Source: Candidatus Bathyarchaeota archaeon CG07_land_8_20_14_0_80_47_9 (GTDB taxonomy: Archaea > Thermoproteota > Bathyarchaeia > Bathyarchaeales > Bathycorpusculaceae). From it: a DNA stretch of 11,791 nucleotides. Of the stretch, positions 6,250-11,791 are shown piece after piece (within the stretch, counting starts at the first letter, position 1; every line of letters begins with the position of its first letter). The translations under genes and the position numbers were made by a program. Where the stretch lies: contig PEWI01000213.1 in the NCBI GenBank assembly GCA_002779555.1, forward strand, positions 1-11,791, read 5' to 3'. The notes beneath the pieces were generated by a model. It was not told the origin of the DNA. It searched no databases and saw only the letters and a list, made by a program, of their open reading frames with translations.

Positions 6250-6903
6250 ATGAATATGGCCGGTTCCGCCAGCGGATTGTGGAACATCGCTTTAAGCGGC
6301 TATCCTCGATCAGGAAAAACCACGCTTGCCAAACGACTCATTGCCGAAAACCCGTTTTTCGCAAGAGTGGGCGTTGACGAATTGAGAGAAATGCTTTTCT
6401 GCGAGGTTTTTCCGTGCCGCGACGAGTTCCTAGTGTATTCCATAATATGTGAAATGCGAGACGCCCTGTTGAAAAGAGATTACGGCGTAGTAATAGACTC
6501 AACAGCGCCTGACAACGTGACACGCGACTTCCTGCTGACAACAAAAGCCAAGCCTGTAAACAGGTTGCTCGTAGTGTTCAATGTCGAAAAAGAAATCCTA
6601 GCCAAGAGGAGCATCGAAAAGTTCGGGGACGCCAGTTGCGTTTCTGCCTATGACAAACGGTGGGAGACACCGAGAAGCGACATCCCAATATTCAAATTCA
6701 AAGACAACAACATGAAGGAATTCAACGATAACTACGCTCGTCTACAGGAGCTATTGGAAAGCGAAATCCACCCGTTCAAACCCGAGTTCCATGGTCCGCA
6801 TCTGCCTCTCGACGAGATCAGAAGAACTCTTGAGAGCTTCTTGACCAAACACCCTAGAGGCACCAAGAAGACCAGAAGGCAGTCCGAAAATCATGTTGAG
6901 TGA
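6250..6903 (+). CDS. small P-loop kinase-like NTPase (AAA_33/zeta-kinase type)
   Basis: A 217-residue single-domain P-loop protein. Walker A is GYPRSGKTT (residues 17-25). The next strand ends in RVGVDELREML, whose Asp43 and Arg46 sit where nucleotide and zeta-type kinases bind their substrate. A Walker B-like strand GVVIDSTAPDN (79-89) is followed by Arg92. Around 120-145 a basic segment (RSIEKFGD, then YDKRWETPRSD) could serve as the lid. These features match predicted small-molecule or nucleotide kinases of the COG0645/COG4639 kind; the substrate cannot be told. The C-terminus is a basic, probably disordered tail (KHPRGTKKTRRQSE). The start may be ATG 6250 or ATG 6256; GGAAG at 6245-6249 is better spaced for 6256. 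It is convergent with cobO, stops 44 bases apart. PSTK-type tRNA kinases share the motifs but usually have an additional C-terminal domain. Confidence 0.78.
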   Translation: MNMAGSASGLWNIALSGYPRSGKTTLAKRLIAENPFFARVGVDELREMLFCEVFPCRDEFLVYSIICEMRDALLKRDYGVVIDSTAPDNVTRDFLLTTKAKPVNRLLVVFNVEKEILAKRSIEKFGDASCVSAYDKRWETPRSDIPIFKFKDNNMKEFNDNYARLQELLESEIHPFKPEFHGPHLPLDEIRRTLESFLTKHPRGTKKTRRQSENHVE

Positions 6904-6947
6904 ACCTTGTCTGCACCGATGCCGCGAGTTCTCAAAGGCGACTTTGC

Positions 6948-7478
6948 TCAATATTCTATTCCCTTTCTAGCTGGAAAACCCTTCTTGTAAGGGTGCTTGA
7001 CCTCTCTCATCTCGGTGACGAGGTCAGCTGCCTCAACTATCTCCGCCGGCGCATCCCGCCCAGTCAAAACAAACTCAACATGCTTCGGCTTCTCCTTTAT
7101 CAGCTGCAAAACCTTTTTGAGGCTGATCAACTTCAAGCTCAGAGCTACATTAACCTCGTCTAAAATGACGACGTCGTATCTTCCTCCTTTGACTGTTTCC
7201 TCCGCCAATGCCAGAGCTTCATTCGCAAGCGCAACATCCTCTTTTCCCGCCGGTTTTTCCACTACGAATTTTCCTCTGCCGAAAGCTTTCAGCGTCAGGT
7301 TCGGCAGCTTGTCTACCACGTAGAGTTCGCCGTAGTCAAAACCCCCCTTGATGAACTGGATCATGAAGACTCTCATTCCTCTGCCTACAGCTCTTAAGGC
7401 TAGTCCAAATGCTGCAGAGGTCTTGCCTTTCCCGTTCCCAGTGTAGACCTGAACAAGTCCCCTTTCAAGCTTCGGCAT
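6948..7478 (-). CDS. cobO: corrinoid adenosyltransferase, CobO/CobA/BtuR type
   Basis: A 176-residue ATP:cob(I)alamin adenosyltransferase: it transfers the adenosyl group of ATP to Co(I) corrinoid, making adenosylcobalamin, in the cytoplasm. The P-loop VYTGNGKGKTSAAFGLALR (GNGKGKTS, residues 14-21) is the atypical Walker A of this family. IQFIKGGFDYGE follows, with the Walker B strand VVILDEVNVAL (103-113) and the terminal HPYKKGFPARKGIEY, which is characteristic. Full length for the family. The ATG at 7478 lies inside the meaB gene (14-base overlap), the last gene of the mutase operon. This argues that the enzyme supplies coenzyme to the mutase encoded upstream. The CobO family is best known from cobalamin biosynthesis and salvage; dedicated mutase partners are more often of the PduO/MMAB type. 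Confidence 0.93.
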   Translation of the reverse strand: MPKLERGLVQVYTGNGKGKTSAAFGLALRAVGRGMRVFMIQFIKGGFDYGELYVVDKLPNLTLKAFGRGKFVVEKPAGKEDVALANEALALAEETVKGGRYDVVILDEVNVALSLKLISLKKVLQLIKEKPKHVEFVLTGRDAPAEIVEAADLVTEMREVKHPYKKGFPARKGIEY

Positions 7479-8424
7479 CTTTCAGTGCCTTCTTGAGAAG
7501 TTTCTCAGCTGCAGTGGCAGGGTCAATCTCTCTTTCCACGATTTTCCCAACGAGTTGTTCAAACTTCCCTTCCTTTCTCAAATCCTCTAAAACCGAGCTG
7601 ACCACTTTTTCCTTTATGGCTTCAATGAGTTCAGCTTCAGCTTTTTCTCGGCTTCTCTTGTGTTTCAGCCCTTTCTCCAGGAGCAGTCTGTGCTCTTCTA
7701 TTTTTTCGATGAGCTGTGGCACGCCTTCCCCCGTGAGTGCGGCGGTTTTCAGAACAGGCGGTTTCCACGCGGTTTCTTTGTTGTTCAATTGAAGTATGGC
7801 TTGGATGTCCATCGCGGTCTTGCTTGCGTTTTCGCGGTCAGCCTTATTCACCACGAAAATGTCGGCTATCTCCATTATCCCTGCCTTTATCGCCTGTATC
7901 TCGTCTCCCAAGCCTGGAGCGTGGATGACAACTACCGTTTGGGCCACTTTGATTATCTCCACCTCGGACTGGCCCGCGCCCACCGTTTCAACGATGACTA
8001 TGTCTTTCCCTGCAGCGTCCAAAACTTTCACGGCATCTTTGGTTGCTCTGGCTATGCCTCCTGGATAGTTGCGGCTTGCCATGCTGCGTATGAAAACGCC
8101 GGGGTCCGTGCTCAGTTCTTGCATGCGGATTCTGTCGCCTAGGAACGCGCCGCCAGTGAAAGGACTTGTTGGATCGACTGCCACGACGCCGACGGTCTTG
8201 CCGTTTCTTCTGTATTCTCGCACGATTTTCTCGATGAGTGTGCTTTTTCCAGCGCCTCCTGCTCCTGTGAACCCAATTATGTGAGCCTTTCCTGTGTGAG
8301 GATAGATTGAAGAGACGAGTTTTTTGGCTTCAGGCGCGTTGTTCTCAATGATTGTTATGGCCCTCGCTATGCTTCGGACGTCTCCAGAAAGTACGCCTTG
8401 CGTTAGCTCTTCGACTTTCGTCAA
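7465..8424 (-). CDS. meaB: MeaB/ArgK-family GTPase, mutase chaperone
   Basis: A 319-residue G3E-family GTPase, the homologue of MeaB and human MMAA. These bind adenosylcobalamin-dependent acyl-CoA mutases, gate cofactor loading and protect or rescue the enzyme from inactivation. Motifs: Walker A GFTGAGGAGKSTLIEK (P-loop 54-61), DPTSPFTGGAFLGDRIRM (84-101), ETVGAGQSEVE (146-156) and the base-recognition NKAD (193-196). The C-terminal helices (~255-319) fit the dimerisation region. The start is TTG at 8424: an in-frame TGA lies 12 bases further upstream and no ATG or GTG is available, while the N-terminus (EELTQGVLSGDVRSIARAIT) matches the family. AAGGA lies almost against the TTG, an unusual spacing. 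There are 21 bases after the B12-binding subunit gene, and it overlaps cobO by 14. Confidence 0.95.
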   Translation of the reverse strand: MTKVEELTQGVLSGDVRSIARAITIIENNAPEAKKLVSSIYPHTGKAHIIGFTGAGGAGKSTLIEKIVREYRRNGKTVGVVAVDPTSPFTGGAFLGDRIRMQELSTDPGVFIRSMASRNYPGGIARATKDAVKVLDAAGKDIVIVETVGAGQSEVEIIKVAQTVVVIHAPGLGDEIQAIKAGIMEIADIFVVNKADRENASKTAMDIQAILQLNNKETAWKPPVLKTAALTGEGVPQLIEKIEEHRLLLEKGLKHKRSREKAEAELIEAIKEKVVSSVLEDLRKEGKFEQLVGKIVEREIDPATAAEKLLKKALKDAEA

Positions 8425-8445
8425 TTCCTTTGCACATCAATTGGT

Positions 8446-8853
8446 TCAGGTTCTTTTCGGCACGTTTTCGCAAACGTATTTTATTATCAGTTCTGTCGTT
8501 GTTCCAGGCCCGAAGACTTCTTTTATCCCAAGCTTCTTCATTTCTGCCACGTCTTCTTCTGGGATTATGCCTCCTGCGAAGACTGTTACGTCTGTCAAGC
8601 CTTTCTTCTTCAGAAGATTCATTATCCTTGGGAAGAGCGTCTTGTGTGCTCCTGAGAGAATGCTCAAGCCTATCACGTCCACATCTTCTTGGAGAGCTGT
8701 TTCCGCTATTAGTTCAGGCGTCTGTCTTAGGCCTGTGTAGATGACTTCCATTCCCGCGTCTCTCAGAGCTCTAGCAACCACTTTGGCTCCTCGGTCGTGG
8801 CTGTCAAGACCTGGCTTGGCTATTAAAACTCGGATTTTTCTTTCAGTCTGCAT
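8446..8853 (-). CDS. acyl-CoA mutase small subunit, B12-binding (methylmalonyl/isobutyryl-CoA mutase family)
   Basis: A 135-residue stand-alone cobalamin-binding domain, the partner of the large subunit encoded just upstream. The base-off/His-on motif is complete: GLDSHDRG, with DxHxxG at 17-22 and His19 as the lower cobalt ligand. It continues with IGLSILSGAHKTLFP (the SxL segment) and FAGGIIPEED (the GG segment that cradles the nucleotide tail). Length and sequence are standard for archaeal two-gene mutases. ATG at 8853 has GAGGG eight bases upstream, and the gap to the large-subunit stop is 16 bases. The domain alone does not reveal the substrate; by association it would be the IcmB/McmA2-type subunit. 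Confidence 0.95.
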   Translation of the reverse strand: MQTERKIRVLIAKPGLDSHDRGAKVVARALRDAGMEVIYTGLRQTPELIAETALQEDVDVIGLSILSGAHKTLFPRIMNLLKKKGLTDVTVFAGGIIPEEDVAEMKKLGIKEVFGPGTTTELIIKYVCENVPKRT

Positions 8854-8869
8854 TCATTTTTCCCTCTTT

Positions 8870-10558
8870 CTAGATTACTATCAATTCCTTATATTCGCCG
8901 TAAACCGTTCGCAGCACCTCTGTGATTTCGCCTAGAGACGCATACGCTTTAACGGCCTCGATTATGGTCGGCATGAGGTTCTCATCCTTCTCAGCTGAAT
9001 CGTGAAGTTTGTCGAGAACTTCCTTCACCTTTCTGTTGTCACGCTCTCTTTTTAGTTTTTGCAGGCTCGCAACTTGGGCTGTCTCGACCTTCGGTTCTAT
9101 TCTCAGAATCTCTATTGGGCACTTGTCCCCTTCGATTGTGTAGTCGTTCACGCCGACTACGACTCTTTTCTTCTCGTCTATTTCTCGTTGGTACTTGTAG
9201 GCGCTGTCTGCAATTTCTTTTTGGAAGAATCCCTTCTCTATAGCGGGTATGGCTCCGCCCATGTCGTCTATCTTATGGATGTATTCCCAAGCCTTTTCTT
9301 CCATCTCGTTTGTCAAGGCTTCAACGTAGTAGGAGCCTGCCAACGGGTCCACCGTGCTTGTCACACCGCTTTCATGGGCTACTATCTGCTGCGTTCTGAG
9401 AGCCACCCTCACAGCCCCTTCAGTTGGCAAGCACAGGGCTTCGTCGAACGAGTTCGTGTGCAAAGACTGGGTTCCGCCTAAGACGGCTGACAGAGCTTGC
9501 ATCGTCGTGCGCACGATGTTGTTCAATGGTTGCTGGGGCGTCAGCGTGCAGCCCGAGGTTTGAACGTGCATGCGCATCCACATAGACCTCGGACTTTTCG
9601 CCTTGAAACGTTCCTTCATCAGCTTCGCCCAGAGTCTGCGAGCGGCTCTGAACTTGGCTATTTCCTCTATGAAGTCATTGTGAGAGGCGAAGAAGAATGA
9701 CAAGCGATAAGCAAAGTCGTCCACTTTCAATCCCCTCTCAAGAGTTGACTCCACATAGCTTATTCCGTCGTATATCGTAAAGGCTAGCTCCTGCAAGGCG
9801 GTTGCTCCTGCTTCTCTAATGTGATATCCACTTATGCTCACTGGGTTCCATCTTGGCAGGTGCCTAGTGCAGTATTCGATGATGTCCGTGGTCAGCTTTA
9901 CCGAAGGCTTCGGCGGAAACATGCACAGCTTCTGAGCAAAAAACTCTTTCAGATTGTCGTTTTGCGTGGTTCCACCGAGCTTCTCTCTGGGCACGCCTTG
10001 CTTGTCGCCCACGGCAACGTACATGGCCAACAGCATCGGCGCAGGCCCGTTTATGGTCATGGAGGTCGTGACCTTGTCAAGCGGTATCCCGTCAAGCAAG
10101 GTTTCCATGTCTTTGAGCGACGCAATAGCAACTCCGCATATGCCCACTTCTCCCTGAGCCATTGGATGGTCCGAGTCGTAGCCCATGATTGTCGGATAGT
10201 CGAAGGCTATGCTCAGGCCGGTTTCGCCTTCTTTCAGCAAGTACTTGAAACGTCGGTTAGTGTCAGCCGCTGTGCCGAATCCTGAGAACATTCGCATTGT
10301 CCATAAGCGGCCTCGGTACATGGTCGCGTGGACGCCGCGCGTGAACGGATACTCGCCTGGGAAGCCCAAGTCTCGTATGTAGTCCATATTCTCCATGTCT
10401 TCGGGCGTATAGACTCGTTTTATCTGCATGCCAGAATGGTTGTGGAATTCGCTTTTCCTTTCTCGGGACTGCTTCAGCCAGTTCGGCAACGTCGTCTGTT
10501 CCCAGCGCGCTCGCTCACGTTTCACCTCTTTGATTTCCTTCTCATCAAACATTGTCAT
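8870..10558 (-). CDS. adenosylcobalamin-dependent acyl-CoA mutase large subunit, isobutyryl-CoA mutase-type active site
   Basis: A 562-residue catalytic (TIM-barrel) subunit of the methylmalonyl-CoA mutase family, which rearranges acyl-CoA carbon skeletons by a radical mechanism. Family landmarks: LGFPGEYPFTRGVHATMYRG, GLSIAFDYPT, MGYDSDHP, SISGYHIREAGA (His246, counterpart of P. freudenreichii His244), LGGTQSLHTNSFDEAL. The residues that set the substrate differ from methylmalonyl-CoA mutase. The equivalent of Tyr89 is Phe91 (RMFSGFGTA) and that of Arg207 is Gln209 (FFAQKLCMFPP), exactly 118 apart as in both reference enzymes. Phe and Gln are the pair in isobutyryl-CoA mutase (IcmA), which interconverts isobutyryl- and n-butyryl-CoA. 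TINGPAP in place of the usual TINSTA supports this. No methylmalonyl-CoA epimerase gene is adjacent. ATG 10558 has GAGGG six bases ahead. It is first in a four-gene operon with the B12 subunit, meaB and cobO. The family is certain; the substrate is inferred. Confidence 0.93.
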   Translation of the reverse strand: MTMFDEKEIKEVKRERARWEQTTLPNWLKQSRERKSEFHNHSGMQIKRVYTPEDMENMDYIRDLGFPGEYPFTRGVHATMYRGRLWTMRMFSGFGTAADTNRRFKYLLKEGETGLSIAFDYPTIMGYDSDHPMAQGEVGICGVAIASLKDMETLLDGIPLDKVTTSMTINGPAPMLLAMYVAVGDKQGVPREKLGGTTQNDNLKEFFAQKLCMFPPKPSVKLTTDIIEYCTRHLPRWNPVSISGYHIREAGATALQELAFTIYDGISYVESTLERGLKVDDFAYRLSFFFASHNDFIEEIAKFRAARRLWAKLMKERFKAKSPRSMWMRMHVQTSGCTLTPQQPLNNIVRTTMQALSAVLGGTQSLHTNSFDEALCLPTEGAVRVALRTQQIVAHESGVTSTVDPLAGSYYVEALTNEMEEKAWEYIHKIDDMGGAIPAIEKGFFQKEIADSAYKYQREIDEKKRVVVGVNDYTIEGDKCPIEILRIEPKVETAQVASLQKLKRERDNRKVKEVLDKLHDSAEKDENLMPTIIEAVKAYASLGEITEVLRTVYGEYKELIVI

Positions 10559-10755
10559 GTCAAACCCTCATTGTTCAAGCCATGAACTTTGAGACTTACA
10601 TATCGGTATCAAGACTAGAGAGATATTTTCTTATCGGTCTAAACCGTTTGTCTTCAACAAAGCAAAGAAGGAAAGACTTCAAGAGATGAAAAAGATCGGC
10701 GTGGAAGAGTGGATTAAGAAGCAGTGGGAATAAGCCAGTTCCAACCTTGAGAACG
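10559..10755. other. 197-base gap: mutase promoter plus coding-like plus-strand stretch
   Basis: This gap separates the thiolase-like gene from the mutase operon, both on the minus strand. It holds a TATA-like element (listed separately). On the plus strand, an open stretch from after TGA 10590 to TAA 10731 has protein-like content near its end (PFVFNKAKKERLQEMKKIG, then EEWIKKQWE) but no start codon before an internal ATG 16 codons from the end. It could be the remnant of a lost gene. On the minus strand the same DNA is pyrimidine-rich with TTTTT near 10690, which could help terminate the thiolase transcript. Confidence 0.3.
10619..10634 (-). promoter_or_regulatory. candidate box A (TATA) promoter of the mutase operon
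   Basis: On the minus strand AAGAAAATATCTCTCT contains an AT-rich TATA-like core (GAAAATATC, plus positions 10622-10630). A start about 25 bases downstream, near 10600, would give a leader of some 40 nt that includes the GAGGG ribosome binding site at 10569-10565, ahead of the ATG at 10558. By-eye call; the position is sensible for a four-gene transcript. Confidence 0.35.
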
Positions 10756-11790
10756 CTACTTCCTATATTCCAACAGGCTGGCGGCTGCGGAGAATCCCCA
10801 TCCGTAGCCAACCATCAAGACCACATCACCGTCTGAGAACCTGCTCCGGGACGTTATTCTTTCAAGTATGAACGGTAAGCTTGCGCCTGCAAGGTTGCCA
10901 CATTCTCGTAGTACTTCATGTGATTCTTTGAGCTTTTCGCCCTCAATTTCGTGGTGCTCAGCCAACGCATTGAGTATCTTTTCGCTGCCTGTGTGGACTG
11001 CCCACTTCCTCGCTGTCTTCATTATGTTTTCAGCGTTCCTTCCAAGCAGCTTCTTCAGCGCCAAATCCGTGTAAGACACTCCGAGTTTCGGGATTTCCTT
11101 GTCCAAATGGGAGTGGAAGCCAAACCTGAATGGCTCGTTCAAGGTTGACAGCCGAGAATATCCAGCCAGATAGTCTTTCTTTCCGACGTTTGTGACTTCA
11201 GCCGTTTCCTTGACTGTTAGGCTCCGGTCTTCTCCAGTCACGATTGCGGCGGCTGCTCCGTCTCCGAAGAGGAAGAACTGCATGGTTGCCACCCACTTTC
11301 TCAACTCCAGCTCGCGTTTTGCCCTGTCGCTTATCGAACCGATCTGGCTGATTTCCATGACGTCCTTCAAGCCTCGCACCTGATTCTGGAACCAGTATGA
11401 GCTAACCCCAGAGATGCACAGCAAAACGTTGTCTTTGGGGTGTCCGGCAAGATGATCTTTGGCGAGTTCCAGAGTCTTCATGAATGCGGTGCTGGCTGTT
11501 CCTTGAGCATTAACGTGCTTCACATAAGGGTCTAAACCGAGTTTCGGAACCAGAAGCTGGCTGAGGCCTGGGCTGAGGAAGGGATTAACGTCATACGCTG
11601 CAACGAAATAGCCTACATCTTTGATCGACATATGGGCTTTCTGAAGGGCTTTTTCGCAGGCTTCCGTGCAGAGGTCAACAAGTCCATCCTCACTCATAAC
11701 GGTCTCCGTCTTTGAGTCTCGATCTGACTGGTCTACAAGGTAGCGCTTTGACACTCCAAGGTTGACTATGTTCTGTTTGACGCCTTCTGG
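10756..11790 (-). CDS. type III PKS/KAS III-like thiolase-fold protein lacking the nucleophilic Cys (5' end outside window)
   Basis: A thiolase-superfamily protein, 332 residues from GTG 11754, but the frame stays open to the window edge. The extra residues (EGVKQNIVNLGVSKRYLV) match the family, so GTG 11754 is probably internal and some 60 or more residues are missing. Numbering is from GTG 11754. The chalcone synthase/KAS III-type core is clear: LFGDGAAAAIV (162-172); the catalytic-His segment WAVHTGSEKILNAL (His254); the Asn segment ECGNLAGASLPFILERI (Asn287); and the glycine-rich end MVGYGWGFSAAASLLEY. At the nucleophile elbow, where the family reads QGC, this protein has VNAQGTASTAF with Thr86 (codon ACA). 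Acyl transfer by a cysteine thioester is therefore unlikely. It may be non-condensing, or a partner subunit like PqsB, which also lacks a full triad. It lies 197 bases before the mutase operon, same strand. It is not a standard HMG-CoA synthase. Confidence 0.85.
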   Translation of the reverse strand, partial: PEGVKQNIVNLGVSKRYLVDQSDRDSKTETVMSEDGLVDLCTEACEKALQKAHMSIKDVGYFVAAYDVNPFLSPGLSQLLVPKLGLDPYVKHVNAQGTASTAFMKTLELAKDHLAGHPKDNVLLCISGVSSYWFQNQVRGLKDVMEISQIGSISDRAKRELELRKWVATMQFFLFGDGAAAAIVTGEDRSLTVKETAEVTNVGKKDYLAGYSRLSTLNEPFRFGFHSHLDKEIPKLGVSYTDLALKKLLGRNAENIMKTARKWAVHTGSEKILNALAEHHEIEGEKLKESHEVLRECGNLAGASLPFILERITSRSRFSDGDVVLMVGYGWGFSAAASLLEYRK

Positions 11791-11791
11791 A

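Noticed and set aside
6904..6947. Terminator between the kinase gene and cobO
   Set aside because: The 44-base convergent gap has neither a stable hairpin nor a T run on either strand.
7660..8142. 160-codon plus-strand frame opposite meaB, and similar long frames opposite the mutase (e.g. 9059-9481, 9821-10285)
   Set aside because: They lie wholly antisense to secure genes, show no domain pattern, and their length follows from the codon bias of the opposite strand.
10756..11790. HMG-CoA synthase or active KAS III
   Set aside because: The Cys at the nucleophile position is missing (QGTAS) and the His/Asn segments read more like chalcone synthase-type proteins.
1..11791. tRNA or rRNA genes, CRISPR arrays, insertion sequences, attachment sites
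   Set aside because: Gaps between genes are short (largest 197 bases, apart from 178-190 bases at 5328-5517), and I saw no cloverleaf, repeat-spacer pattern, transposase or terminal inverted repeats in them.

Overview
This is an archaeal chromosome segment. It opens with the 3' end of the RNA polymerase A'' gene, then ribosomal protein eL30 and the short archaeal NusA, an order found only in Archaea. GC content is moderate. An Smc5/6-like SMC operon and an adenosylcobalamin mutase set point to a TACK-type lineage, perhaps Bathyarchaeia; that placement is inference from gene content, without a phylogenetic marker comparison.

Layout. (1) 2-2000, plus strand: rpoA2 (cut by the left edge), rpl30e and nusA, joined by GTGA and ATGA stop/start overlaps, then an unlabelled 59-residue two-helix membrane protein in the same frame as nusA. 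The usual next genes (rps12, rps7) are absent; the small ORF ends 2 nt from the end of the next, convergent operon. (2) 2003-5327, minus strand: a tightly coupled three-gene operon. It encodes a 643-residue SMC-type ATPase with Smc5/6-like head motifs and unusually short coiled-coil arms, a 275-residue kleisin-like protein, and a 189-residue tandem winged-helix (KITE/Nse1-like) protein. I read it as a compact SMC-kleisin-KITE complex. (3) 5328-5505: divergent promoter region. (4) 5518-6903, plus strand: an unrecognised 227-residue protein and a small P-loop kinase. (5) 6948-10558, minus strand: a cobalamin-dependent acyl-CoA mutase operon of large catalytic subunit, B12-binding subunit, MeaB GTPase chaperone and a CobO-type corrinoid adenosyltransferase. 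It therefore encodes the mutase, the maker of its cofactor and the loading/protection chaperone. The two substrate-determining residues are Phe and Gln, the isobutyryl-CoA mutase pattern, rather than the Tyr and Arg of methylmalonyl-CoA mutase. (6) 10559-10755: promoter of the mutase operon plus a coding-like plus-strand stretch without a start. (7) 10756-11790, minus strand, cut by the right edge: a type III PKS/KAS III-like thiolase-fold protein whose nucleophilic cysteine position is Thr.

The most notable items are the compact Smc5/6-like operon, the ICM-type active site in a cluster that would normally be labelled methylmalonyl-CoA mutase, the cysteine-less thiolase homologue, and the small membrane protein behind nusA. 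No tRNA, rRNA, CRISPR array, insertion sequence or integration site was seen.
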